Assembly: GCA_013824045.1 (NCBI GenBank)
Contig: PNND01000093.1
Location: 1 to 8,208 of the forward strand
Length of the DNA: 8,208 nucleotides
DNA from: Rhodobacter sp.
GTDB taxonomy: Bacteria; Pseudomonadota; Alphaproteobacteria; Rhodobacterales; Rhodobacteraceae
Reading direction: 5' to 3'
Each line of letters opens with the position of its first letter. The stretch's first letter is position 1. Positions 1 through 6,272 of this stretch are shown here, piece by piece. Under the pieces are notes generated by a model that worked only from the letters and a program-made list of their open reading frames with translations, ran no database searches and was not told where the DNA came from. The position numbers and the translations under genes are program-made.

Positions 1-65
1 GCCACCAGATCATACATCTGCTGGGCCGTGTAAGGCAGGCGCTTGATTTCGTGATGGGTGGGCAT
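1..65 (-). CDS. COQ10/RatA-like coenzyme Q-binding protein (N-terminal fragment)
   Basis: Partial gene that leaves the window at its left edge. Only the first 21 codons are present, read from an ATG at 65-63. They begin MPTHHEIKRLPYTAQQMYDL, which matches the start of alphaproteobacterial COQ10/RatA-type START-domain proteins: an N-terminal strand followed by the 'Y-TAQQMYDLV' helix. Proteins of this family bind ubiquinone or other lipids and support respiratory quinone function; the same fold was also named RatA, a ribosome-associated toxin, in E. coli. The start lies 72 bases from the hpt start on the other strand, so the two genes are divergent. The identification rests on about 21 residues, and the domain core is outside the window. 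Confidence 0.75.
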   Translation of the reverse strand, partial: MPTHHEIKRLPYTAQQMYDLV

Positions 66-137
66 GACGGCGCCTGACTTCGCGTGACTTGGCACCGTGT
101 AATGGTTAGACCGGGGCGGGAAATCAAGGGGTGCGGG

Positions 138-677
138 ATGACTGAGCGGCCATATGTCATAGACCAGATGATCAGCGCCAAGGCGATTGCCGCGCGGGTG
201 GAGGCCTTGGCGGCCGAGATCACGGCGCATTATGCGGGCACCGACAAGCTGGTGGTGGTGGGGCTTTTGCGCGGGTCGTTTGTGTTCATCGCCGATCTGG
301 TGCGCGAGATCGACCTGCCGGTGGAGGTGGATTTCCTTGAGGCCTCCTCCTATGGCGATGCCATGCATTCGAGCCGGGAAGTGCGTATCCTCAAGGACTT
401 GCGCGGCGAGATTGCGGGGCGGGATGTGCTGGTGGTGGAGGATATCGTCGATACCGGCTTTACCCTGCATCATGTGAAGAACCTGCTTCTGAGCCGCGAG
501 CCGAAACGGCTGGAGGTGTGCGCGCTTTTGGACAAGCCGTCGCGGCGGGAGGTGGAGATCAAGGCCACCTGGACCGGTTTCGAGATTCCCGATGAGTTTG
601 TCGTAGGCTACGGGATTGATTTTGCGCAGCGCAATCGCAACCTTCCCTATATCGGCAAGGTGCGTTTTACGGGGTGA
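138..677 (+). CDS. hpt: Hypoxanthine phosphoribosyltransferase
   Basis: Purine salvage enzyme of the cytoplasm that joins hypoxanthine (often guanine too) to PRPP, giving IMP or GMP. The 179-residue product has the usual family length. Visible motifs are the LRGS pyrophosphate-binding loop near residues 44-47, the flexible-loop 'SSYGD' near 70-74, the PRPP-binding [11 protein letters not shown] at about 99-109 with the paired acidic residues, 'LLDKPSRR' near 130-137 carrying the base-contacting lysine, and '[19 protein letters not shown]' near the C-terminus. I chose the ATG at 138 because AAGGGG lies 6 bases upstream and the protein then starts like its relatives. An in-frame ATG at 84 would add 18 residues with no family resemblance. 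A small membrane protein gene follows after 4 bases. Confidence 0.95.
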   Translation: MTERPYVIDQMISAKAIAARVEALAAEITAHYAGTDKLVVVGLLRGSFVFIADLVREIDLPVEVDFLEASSYGDAMHSSREVRILKDLRGEIAGRDVLVVEDIVDTGFTLHHVKNLLLSREPKRLEVCALLDKPSRREVEIKATWTGFEIPDEFVVGYGIDFAQRNRNLPYIGKVRFTG

Positions 678-681
678 ACGA

Positions 682-849
682 ATGAATCCGATGTGGCTGG
701 TGCGGATGGCACGATGGGCGCGCAATCCGCCATCCCCCGAACGGGTGAAGCTGGTCTTTGGCGTGATTGCGTTGTGTTTGCTGATCTTTGGGTATGAGTG
801 GTTCTTTGGCTGGCCCGAATGGCTGGTGCCGCAGCGGATCCAGCCCTGA
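682..849 (+). CDS. Small conserved single-pass membrane protein (hypothetical)
   Basis: A 55-residue protein starting four bases after the hpt stop codon, so it is very likely co-transcribed and perhaps translationally coupled. The N-terminal 22 residues are basic (several Arg, MARWARNPPSPERVK). A hydrophobic segment follows (about residues 24-40, LVFGVIALCLLIFGYEW), then a Trp/Pro-rich tail (FFGWPEWLVPQ). By the positive-inside rule the N-terminus should face the cytoplasm. I recall similar short proteins with an 'RMARWAR-PPS' start in other Rhodobacteraceae, but know no assigned function. The reading frame extends upstream to 616 within hpt, but the ATG at 682 is the sensible start. Its role is unknown; a link with purine salvage is suggested only by position. 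Confidence 0.75.
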   Translation: MNPMWLVRMARWARNPPSPERVKLVFGVIALCLLIFGYEWFFGWPEWLVPQRIQP

Positions 850-870
850 GCGGATTAAATGTCCTGTCGG

Positions 871-890
871 CAGTAGCGACTTCGTCACTG
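871..890 (+). other. Imperfect inverted repeat between the hpt pair and cytochrome c gene
   Basis: CAGT and ACTG close a stem, with an inner GAC/GTC pairing around a TTC loop and a three-base bulge. It lies 21 bases after the small membrane protein gene. There is no T-run after it, so it is not a convincing intrinsic terminator. It could be a weak processing or attenuation structure, or chance. Confidence 0.25.
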
Positions 891-951
891 GCGGGAAGGG
901 TCCGGACTGGGCTAGGCTTGGCCTATCCATCCGCCACATGAGGCCCTTTTC

Positions 952-1836
952 ATGCGTAATCTTTCCGCCCTTGCCGTTCTTGCCCTTGGCGGCGCGACCT
1001 TCGCGTGGTGGCTGACCGGGCCTTCGCTCCTGCCTTCGGCCACCTTTGACGGGATCACGGGGGATCCGGTGCGGGGGGAGTTGGTCTTCACCGCCGCAGG
1101 CTGTGCATCCTGCCATATGGCACCGGGCGCGGAGGGGGAGGCGGAGCTCGTGCTTGCGGGGGGACAAAGCTTTCCATCGGATTTCGGAACGTTCAAGGCA
1201 CCGAACATTTCGCCCTCGGATCAGGGGATCGGGGGGTGGACGGTGGCGGAGTTGGGCAATGCGCTGATGCGGGGCGTATCGCCGGAAGGGGCGCATTACT
1301 ACCCTGCCCTTCCCTACACGTCCTATGCCAAGATGCAGCCGAAGGATGTGGCCGATATTCACGCCTATATGCAGGGCCTACCGCCATCGGATGTGGCGAG
1401 CGAGCCGCATGATCTGGGCTTTCCGTTCAACATCCGCCGCAGCATCGGGGTGTGGAAGCTGTTGTTCCTGAACGAGGACTGGGTGCTGAACGGTGATCTG
1501 ACGCCGGAGCAGACCCGCGGGCGCGAGATCGTGGAAGCACTGGCGCATTGCGCCGAGTGCCACACGCCGCGCAATGCGCTGGGCGGGATGCATACGGCGC
1601 GCTGGATGGCGGGTGCGCCTAATCCTTCGGGTGAAGGCACCATCCCCAATATCACGCCGGCCAAGCTGACATGGTCGGAAGGCGAGATCGTCAGCTATCT
1701 GACGAGCGGCTTCACCCCAGAATATGACAGCGTGGGTGGGCATATGGTGCATGTGGTGGAAAACATGGCCAAGCTGCCCCAGAGCGACCGGCAGGCCGTG
1801 GCCGCCTATCTGAAGGCGATTCCCGCAGTCGAGTGA
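952..1836 (+). CDS. Membrane-anchored dihaem cytochrome c
   Basis: A 294-residue c-type cytochrome with two CXXCH haem-binding motifs: CASCH at residues 51-55 and CAECH at 200-204. The first 22 or so residues (MRNLSALAVL..TFAWWL) form a hydrophobic N-terminal segment without a clear cleavage site, so the protein is probably exported by Sec and stays anchored with both haems in the periplasm. Each half carries the 'PNI(S/T)P' element typical of cytochrome subunits of alcohol, gluconate and related membrane dehydrogenases ('APNISPSDQGIGGWT' near 83-97, 'IPNITP' near 231-236). Likely distal methionine ligands are M128 for haem 1 and M265 or M272 for haem 2. GAGG at 940-943 lies 8 bases before the ATG. 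No dehydrogenase gene is in the window, so the electron donor is unknown; the acceptor would be a terminal oxidase or another cytochrome. Confidence 0.9.
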   Translation: MRNLSALAVLALGGATFAWWLTGPSLLPSATFDGITGDPVRGELVFTAAGCASCHMAPGAEGEAELVLAGGQSFPSDFGTFKAPNISPSDQGIGGWTVAELGNALMRGVSPEGAHYYPALPYTSYAKMQPKDVADIHAYMQGLPPSDVASEPHDLGFPFNIRRSIGVWKLLFLNEDWVLNGDLTPEQTRGREIVEALAHCAECHTPRNALGGMHTARWMAGAPNPSGEGTIPNITPAKLTWSEGEIVSYLTSGFTPEYDSVGGHMVHVVENMAKLPQSDRQAVAAYLKAIPAVE

Positions 1837-1922
1837 CAGGATTTCGGGGGCGGTTCCTCATCATCTGCTTGTGATTGCAGGGAATCCCCATCCATGGTAG
1901 CTGTTTAAAAAAACAGAGCAGC

Positions 1923-2816
1923 ATGGTGTATCCAATGAACAGGCAAATGGGCGGCGCGCTGGCGCTGCTTCTACTGGCATCGCCGCTTCCGGCCCTGTCG
2001 CAGGGGATGGATGCGCTGAGCTTTTCGGGCGATCTGGAATTCGAACATACAAGGCGCAATGGCGCGTCGGGCACGATGGTGGGGGGCGAGTTGTTCCTGC
2101 GCTATGAGGGGCCGATCGGGTTTGAGCTGGGCGCGGATATCGATCAGAATCTGGATAACGGGGATGACAATACCGTTCCCTATCTGGCGGTGACCTTCGG
2201 CTTTGGTCCCGGTGAGGTGGCGCTGGGTGCGCCGCAGCCGGTGGCGGATCAGTTGATCGACATTCCCGATTTCGCAGGCATCCGCGAATTGCAGCTGGGC
2301 ATCGACCAGCGCACGACGTCGGTGGTGACGGGTTTTGCAAAATCGCTGGGCGAGCAGGTTTATGGCGCAAGGCTGACGGCCGAGACCGGGGCGCTCCGCT
2401 ATGGTGCGTCGATCCACGGGGTGACGGATCAGAGCGGGGCCTTCTGGCAGGTGGCCGGGGAGTATGAGGCGCGGTCAGGCACCCAGATCGAAGGGGTGGT
2501 CGAGGGCGAAGATGGCAATCTGGGTGTCACCGTCGGGGCCAATCATCAGGCGGGCCAGTTCGACATGGGAGTCTATCTGACCAGCCAGCGGATCATTGGC
2601 GATACGGAGTCGGCGCTGGCCTATGTGGGCTATTCGGTGACCCCGTCGCTGACGGTGCGCGGGCATGTGCGGGCCGAGGATGGCACGGTCAACGGCAATG
2701 CGCTGGGGGTCGAGGCCGAGTATGGCTTTTCCAACGGGGCCTATGCGCAGTTCGGTGCGGCGGATGGGAACAACACCAGCATGACGCTGGATGCCTCGGT
2801 CGGTTTCAAGTTTTGA
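1923..2816 (+). CDS. Porin-like beta-barrel outer membrane protein
   Basis: A 297-residue protein with a clear signal peptide: short N-region with Arg, hydrophobic GALALLLLASPLPA, and probable cleavage after A-L-S near residue 26. The mature part is acidic, rich in Gly, Asp and aromatic residues in alternating patterns (for example GELFLRYEGPIGFELGAD), and ends in Phe (VGFKF). This is the classical C-terminal signature for BAM-assembled barrels. Length and composition fit the general porins of Rhodobacteraceae, which let small solutes diffuse across the outer membrane; a more specific substrate cannot be read. ATG codons at 1923 and 1935 are both possible and neither has a strong Shine-Dalgarno; I prefer 1923 because AGAG lies just upstream. 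The gap from the cytochrome gene (86 bases) contains an A-rich stretch near 1906-1913. A terminator follows the gene. Confidence 0.8.
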   Translation: MVYPMNRQMGGALALLLLASPLPALSQGMDALSFSGDLEFEHTRRNGASGTMVGGELFLRYEGPIGFELGADIDQNLDNGDDNTVPYLAVTFGFGPGEVALGAPQPVADQLIDIPDFAGIRELQLGIDQRTTSVVTGFAKSLGEQVYGARLTAETGALRYGASIHGVTDQSGAFWQVAGEYEARSGTQIEGVVEGEDGNLGVTVGANHQAGQFDMGVYLTSQRIIGDTESALAYVGYSVTPSLTVRGHVRAEDGTVNGNALGVEAEYGFSNGAYAQFGAADGNNTSMTLDASVGFKF

Positions 2817-2843
2817 ACGAAGATCGTGGGGTAAGGCATTGAA

Positions 2844-2867
2844 GGAGCTGCGTTTGCAGCCCCTTTT
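2844..2867 (+). terminator. Rho-independent terminator after the porin gene
   Basis: An 8-base-pair stem with one mismatch (GGAGCTGC pairing with GCAGCCCC) around a GTTT loop, followed at once by TTTT and then CGTTT. It sits 27 bases after the porin stop and 8 bases before the end of the convergent lipA gene. A longer pairing is possible between AGGCA at 2834-2838 and TGCCT at 2872-2876, the latter overlapping the lipA stop codon. On the opposite strand there is no good T-run, so it mainly serves the plus-strand gene. Confidence 0.8.
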
Positions 2868-2875
2868 CGTTTGCC

Positions 2876-3826
2876 TCAGGCGCGGCCGAGTTTGGCGTTG
2901 CGCGCAGTCCGGAGGCGATCGAAATCATCGCCGGCGTGATAGCTGGACCGAGTGAGCGGCGTGGCGGACACCATCAGGAAACCCTTGCCATAGGCGGCGG
3001 TCTCATATGCCTTAAACTCATCCGGCGTCACGAAACTGGCGATGCGGTGGTGCTTTGGGGTGGGTTGCAGATACTGGCCGATGGTGAGGAAATCGACATC
3101 CGCCGCGCGCATGTCATCCATCACCTGCAGCACGGCCTGACGATCCTCGCCCAGACCCACCATGATGCCGGATTTGGTGAACATGCCGGGATCGAGTTCC
3201 TTCACCTTTTGCAGGAGGCGCAGCGAGTGGAAGTAGCGCGCGCCGGGGCGCACCTCGGGGTAGAGGCCGGGGACGGTTTCAAGATTATGGTTGAACACAT
3301 CGGGCCGCGCCTCGACCACGGCCTCAAGTGCCGAAGGCGGGCATTTCAGAAAATCGGGTGTCAGGATTTCGATGGTCGTGCCGGGGGCGCGGTGGCGGAT
3401 GGCGCGGATGGTCTGGGCGAAGTGATCGGCCCCGCCATCGGCCAGATCGTCCCGGTCTACGCTGGTGATGACAACGTGTTTCAGGCCTAACTGCTCCACC
3501 GCATGGGCCACCCGGCCCGGCTCAAAGGCATCAAGCGCCTGCGGTTTGCCGGTGGCGACGTTGCAGAAGGTGCAGCCACGGGTGCAGATTTCGCCCATGA
3601 TCATCATGGTGGCATGGCCCTGTGACCAGCATTCGCCGACGTTGGGGCAGCCCGCCTCTTCACAGACGGTGACAAGCTTTTTCTCGCGCAGAATGTCGCG
3701 CGTTTTCTTGTAGCCTTCGGAGGTTGGGGCCTTGACCCGGATCCAGGACGGTTTCTTCGGCTGGTCATTGTCGGGGCGATGCGCCTTTTCGGGGTGGCGC
3801 TGGTCGGGCAGTTTCAGGTCGCGCAA
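2876..3826 (-). CDS. lipA: Lipoyl synthase
   Basis: Radical SAM enzyme that inserts two sulfur atoms into protein-bound octanoyl groups, giving the lipoyl cofactor of pyruvate and 2-oxoglutarate dehydrogenases and the glycine cleavage system. The 316-residue product has the two expected iron-sulfur sites: the auxiliary cluster motif C55-X4-C60-X5-C66 ([12 protein letters not shown]) and the radical SAM motif C81-X3-C85-X2-C88 (CTRGCTFC). The RSSYHA element at 293-298 supplies the serine ligand of the auxiliary cluster. The start is TTG at 3826-3824, with GGGAGGA 7 bases upstream; the N-terminus [20 protein letters not shown] fits Rhodobacteraceae LipA, and no in-frame ATG gives a better start. 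lipB is not in the window. The gene converges on the porin gene and is divergent from a LysE-type exporter. Confidence 0.96.
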   Translation of the reverse strand: MRDLKLPDQRHPEKAHRPDNDQPKKPSWIRVKAPTSEGYKKTRDILREKKLVTVCEEAGCPNVGECWSQGHATMMIMGEICTRGCTFCNVATGKPQALDAFEPGRVAHAVEQLGLKHVVITSVDRDDLADGGADHFAQTIRAIRHRAPGTTIEILTPDFLKCPPSALEAVVEARPDVFNHNLETVPGLYPEVRPGARYFHSLRLLQKVKELDPGMFTKSGIMVGLGEDRQAVLQVMDDMRAADVDFLTIGQYLQPTPKHHRIASFVTPDEFKAYETAAYGKGFLMVSATPLTRSSYHAGDDFDRLRTARNAKLGRA

Positions 3827-3833
3827 CGGGTGA

Positions 3834-3840
3834 TCCTCCC
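3834..3840 (-). promoter_or_regulatory. Strong ribosome binding site deciding the TTG start of lipA
   Basis: On the minus strand the sequence GGGAGGA is followed by 7 bases and then TTG. It is nearly complementary to the 3' end of 16S rRNA, and it settles the choice of a rare start codon. Confidence 0.75.
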
Positions 3841-3884
3841 TCGGGGCGTTGGGAAGACATAAGCCTTTGAGCGCCTTGAAGCAA

Positions 3885-3899
3885 CGTCACGTGGTGACG
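3885..3899. promoter_or_regulatory. Perfect inverted repeat CGTCAC-GTG-GTGACG, possible operator
   Basis: Six-base perfect arms separated by 3 bases, in the 175-base gap between the divergent lipA and LysE-type genes. Its centre (3892) is 22 bases, about two helical turns, from the centre of the next inverted repeat. The position suits a repressor or activator site for one or both genes. The binding protein is unknown, and chance cannot be excluded in GC-rich DNA. Confidence 0.4.
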
Positions 3900-3905
3900 C
3901 GGGGG

Positions 3906-3922
3906 CTTGCACCGGCTGCAAG
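3906..3922. promoter_or_regulatory. Perfect inverted repeat CTTGCA-CCGGC-TGCAAG, possible operator
   Basis: Six-base perfect arms around a 5-base spacer, 80 bases before the LysE-type start and 80 bases from the lipA start, so it lies at the middle of the divergent region. It has a different sequence from the neighbouring palindrome, so it would be a second type of site or a small hairpin. No T-run follows it. Confidence 0.4.
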
Positions 3923-4001
3923 GGTCAGGGATTTGCGCTATGTCAAGGCCGCGCGAGGGTTGCTGTCGCAGTCTGGCCGCGACTTGAACAGGAATCAGCG
4001 G

Positions 4002-4571
4002 ATGACGATTGCGGAACTGAGCCTTGCCCTGATGGTGCTGTTGCTGACGCCGGGGCCAACAAACACGCTGATGCTGATGGCAGGAGCGGAGCGGGGTTGG
4101 CTAAGGTCGCTTTGGCTGATCCCGGTCGAGGTGGCCGCCTATCTGGCGGTGATCGTTCCGCTGGCGCTGCTGGCGCAGGGATTGGCGGAACAGATGGGGG
4201 TGTTGCGCCCGGTTGTGGCTGTGCTGGCGGGACTTTGGGTGCTTTATCTGGCGTTTCGGATGTGGCGGATAGAACCGATGGCCGGGCAAGAGACGACGGT
4301 GACGCGCAGGCGGCTGGCCCTGACGACATTCCTTAACCCCAAGGGGCTGATCATGGGGCTGGTCTTGCTGCCCGCCGCAGGGGCGACGGGAGCGGCATTT
4401 GCGGTGCTGGTTGTGGCGATCATTGTCGTCGCTGCCTTCTGGGCGGGGCTTGGCGGGGCGATGCCGGGGGCCGGGGCCGGGGCCGCCATCCCGGCGCTGT
4501 GGCGGCGGGTGGCGGCGGTTTGGCTGGCCGGGCTTTCAGTCATGATCGTGGCCGGGGGGATCGGGGCCTAG
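4002..4571 (+). CDS. LysE/RhtB family amino acid exporter-like protein
   Basis: A 189-residue, very hydrophobic inner membrane protein. It carries the family signature near the N-terminus, LTPGPTNTLMLMAGAERGW (about residues 15-33), and the 'TFLNPKGLIMGLVLLP' element in the middle (about 108-123), as in LysE/RhtB exporters of amino acids such as threonine, homoserine or lysine. About five to six hydrophobic segments are visible. It is slightly shorter than the usual 200-210 residues. The ATG at 4002 has AGGAA 7 bases upstream; the frame is open back to 3849, but that part is polar and unlike the family. A GAGAGA stretch is encoded by three tandem GGGGCC units. The gene is divergent from lipA and has two palindromes upstream. 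The substrate cannot be inferred. Confidence 0.82.
   Translation: MTIAELSLALMVLLLTPGPTNTLMLMAGAERGWLRSLWLIPVEVAAYLAVIVPLALLAQGLAEQMGVLRPVVAVLAGLWVLYLAFRMWRIEPMAGQETTVTRRRLALTTFLNPKGLIMGLVLLPAAGATGAAFAVLVVAIIVVAAFWAGLGGAMPGAGAGAAIPALWRRVAAVWLAGLSVMIVAGGIGA
4467..4484 (+). repeat. Three tandem GGGGCC hexamers inside the LysE-type gene
   Basis: Exact tandem hexanucleotide units encoding alternating Gly and Ala (PGAGAGA) between two membrane segments. Gain or loss of a unit keeps the frame. Together with the GGGG run at 4455-4458 the region has four G-tracts, so G-quadruplex formation is conceivable. Confidence 0.7.
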
Positions 4572-4587
4572 GGACTGGTGCCGTTGG

Positions 4588-5703
4588 TCAACCGATCATC
4601 GGCCGCCCTGCCCTTTCCTCATAATGCCGCTTCAACCGTTGCAACGCGATGCGCAGGACGATCTTGCCGGACCGGGCGGCCCAGCCCATGTGGCGTTCGG
4701 TCGTTTCGATCCCTTCCAGAAAACAGCACACACGCAGCACGACGTCGCCCAGACCGGGGCCAAGATCACGCAGAGCCTCGGCCACGCGGTCGCGGGCGGC
4801 GGTGGGTCCTTCAGCCGGGCCGGACGACGCAAAGCCGCCACGATCCGATCCCGTCAGGAAGCGATCCCAGTTCTGGGCCACGCGGGGGCCCATCTGCGCC
4901 AGTTCGAAATCTTCGCGCATGCGTTCCGCCACGCGGACGAGATCGGCTTCCAGATAGGGCTTGCCATCCCGGTCCAGCTTGCGCCCCAAAGCGCTGACTG
5001 GGCTTTCTGCCGCGTTGTAACGGATGCGGCGGCGGCCTTCCGGGGTTTCCGCTTCACGCTCGGCCATATCGCGGTGCTGGGCGGCATAGATGAATTGCGC
5101 CTCGCGCACGCCGCCCGCGCGCATCTCGTCTTCGGCCAGAAGCCGGCGCAGGGCGGCACGGCCGGACTGGGTGATGCGATAGGCGGACACGCGGCCCGGC
5201 GCGGCACAGGCGATCCAGTCTTTCAACGCGAAAGCCTGAGCCACGGCCCGGTCGAGCGTGCAGAGCCGGGCCTGCGCGCCACCCGGTTGTTCACGAAGGA
5301 CCACGGCGCGGTCAAGATCAGCGGAAACGGCGAGGACAGCCTCGGGTTCGGCCAAGCGCCGCAGGACGCGGCGCGCCTCGGCAGCAAGGGTGGCGGCATC
5401 CTGCGGGAGGGTTTCGGTGCGGGAATGGGCGGTCATGGCGTCCTCTGGTGTTGGGGACATTCCATCCTGGGCCTGTTGCGAAGCGCGGCGCAGACTGTCG
5501 AGCGCGGCATCAACCAGCGGGTCATCGCGCCGGGTTTCGCAGTGACGGACCTGCCGCATCACGGTTGAGGCAGCGATGCCGTTGCGCCGGGCAAGTTCGC
5601 GCAGAGTCAGGCCGCTTGCCGTGTGGTCAAGGTAGTGACGCACGGCAAGTGGCAGCCAATGGGGAAGGTGCTGGCAGGGGGAGGGGAACGTCGGGTTTTG
5701 CAT
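4588..5703 (-). CDS. Helix-turn-helix protein with DUF6456-type C-terminal domain
   Basis: A 371-residue protein. Residues about 17-55 (VRHYLDHTASGLTLRELARRNG and the following IAASTVMRQVRHCE) form a helix-turn-helix that should bind DNA. Residues about 105-190 look like a second winged-helix-like segment ending in 'AYRITQSGRAALRRLL'. Residues about 228-362 (from YNAAESPVSALGRKLD through RVAERMREDFELAQMGPRVAQNWD to the GLGDVVLRVCCFLEGIETTERHMGW block and a basic C-terminal helix) match what I know as DUF6456, found in alphaproteobacterial putative regulators. The ATG at 5703 has AGGA five bases upstream; a GTG at 5748 is in frame but less likely. The gene is divergent from a DUF6477-type gene, a pairing I recall in other Rhodobacteraceae. 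Target genes are unknown; autoregulation through the repeats upstream is an inference. Confidence 0.8.
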   Translation of the reverse strand: MQNPTFPSPCQHLPHWLPLAVRHYLDHTASGLTLRELARRNGIAASTVMRQVRHCETRRDDPLVDAALDSLRRASQQAQDGMSPTPEDAMTAHSRTETLPQDAATLAAEARRVLRRLAEPEAVLAVSADLDRAVVLREQPGGAQARLCTLDRAVAQAFALKDWIACAAPGRVSAYRITQSGRAALRRLLAEDEMRAGGVREAQFIYAAQHRDMAEREAETPEGRRRIRYNAAESPVSALGRKLDRDGKPYLEADLVRVAERMREDFELAQMGPRVAQNWDRFLTGSDRGGFASSGPAEGPTAARDRVAEALRDLGPGLGDVVLRVCCFLEGIETTERHMGWAARSGKIVLRIALQRLKRHYEERAGRPMIG

Positions 5704-5735
5704 TTTGGTCCTGTTGACGCCCTCTGGATGTTTAC

Positions 5736-5786
5736 GATCCGTTAGCACAACCCAAGCTTGTTTTGGTTAGCAGATCGTTAACAAAA
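5736..5786. promoter_or_regulatory. Three GTTARCA heptamers upstream of the DUF6456 gene
   Basis: GTTAGCA occurs at 5741-5747 and 5766-5772, and GTTAACA at 5777-5783, all in the same orientation, with start-to-start distances of 25 and 11 bases. The outer two copies sit in longer similar blocks, GATCCGTTAGCACAA (5736-5750) and GATCGTTAACAAAA (5773-5786). An 8-base palindrome, CAAGCTTG, lies at 5753-5760. The segment is distinctly AT-richer than its surroundings and lies 33-83 bases from the DUF6456 start, where a promoter and operator are expected. The binding protein is unknown. Confidence 0.45.
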
Positions 5787-5914
5787 TGGCGCAAGTCCGA
5801 TGATCATCCCCAAACTGTCAACAGAACTGTACACCGGCGCGCGCTGTTTCGGGGTTGAACGCAACGGGCGCCTGACAGGCCCTAGGCTGCGGCAGTGCTC
5901 TTGTGGAGGTTGCC

Positions 5915-6238
5915 ATGTGCCCGATTCCCGCCCTTGCCTGCAGCGAAACGAACGACCCGGTATCCCCGGAGCATGGCGTGCAGGATGGCCCCGGCCTGCG
6001 CCGCCCGCGCCTGCTGATGTCGGCTGCAAGGCATGGGATGGTTGACTATCGCCGCGCCCGGGATTTGCTGCGGCTGTTGGGTTATTGCCCCAACGCCGCG
6101 GTGGCGGTGGCGGATCTGGCCGAAATGGAAGCCGCAACCGAGGCGGCCCGCCGTGCGGGCAGCCCGTCATGGTCATGCACGCGGCATGTGGAGGTGCTGA
6201 TCGCGCTTATGGCCGAACGCGCGCTGGCAGGCGGATGA
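5915..6238 (+). CDS. DUF6477-type small protein (hypothetical)
   Basis: A 107-residue protein. The core 'LRRPRLLMSAARHGMVDYRRARDLLRLLG' (about residues 28-56) and the end 'ARRAGSPSWSCTRHVEVLIALMAE' (about 78-101) correspond to a conserved Rhodobacteraceae family I recognise as DUF6477. It is helical, Arg-rich and without signal peptide or membrane segments, so cytoplasmic. The ATG at 5915 has GGAGG 5 bases upstream, an excellent site; a GTG at 5903 overlaps it and is unlikely. The first 25 residues, which include two of the protein's four Cys, are less family-like. It is divergent from the DUF6456 gene, suggesting a shared process or regulation. No biochemical function is known to me. Confidence 0.72.
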   Translation: MCPIPALACSETNDPVSPEHGVQDGPGLRRPRLLMSAARHGMVDYRRARDLLRLLGYCPNAAVAVADLAEMEAATEAARRAGSPSWSCTRHVEVLIALMAERALAGG

Positions 6239-6241
6239 GGC

Positions 6242-6266
6242 GGGCCCGCGCGGATAGCGCGGGCCC
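6242..6266. terminator. Perfect 10-bp GC hairpin between convergent genes
   Basis: GGGCCCGCGC pairs perfectly with GCGCGGGCCC around a GGATA loop, three bases after the DUF6477-type stop and six bases before the end of the convergent mttB-type gene. Neither side has a proper T-run, but the position and symmetry suit a bidirectional transcription stop or an RNA 3'-end stabiliser, common in GC-rich genomes. Confidence 0.65.
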
Positions 6267-6272
6267 CCTACT

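Noticed and set aside
84..137. N-terminal extension of hpt from the ATG at 84.
   Set aside because: The extra residues do not resemble the family, whereas the ATG at 138 has a well-spaced AAGGGG.
913..918. TAGGCT as a possible -10 box before the cytochrome gene (a similar one at 5883-5888 before the DUF6477-type gene).
   Set aside because: No acceptable -35 element lies at 16-18 bases from either copy, so a promoter call is not supported.
667..1362. Minus-strand open frame (231 codons) covering the small membrane protein and the start of the cytochrome gene.
   Set aside because: It crosses two supported plus-strand genes and the gap between them, and its Arg/Pro-rich product resembles no family I know.
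2936..3490. Plus-strand open frame (184 codons) inside lipA.
   Set aside because: It is antisense to lipoyl synthase, whose catalytic motifs are intact; no independent support.
3849..4001. N-terminal extension of the LysE-type protein from 3849.
   Set aside because: The extra 51 residues are polar and precede the normal family start; the ATG at 4002 has a good ribosome site, and the extension would cover the twin palindromes.
4624..5568. Plus-strand open frame (314 codons) opposite the DUF6456-type gene.
   Set aside because: The minus-strand frame carries recognisable helix-turn-helix and DUF6456 features and a good ribosome site; the plus-strand product shows no family features.
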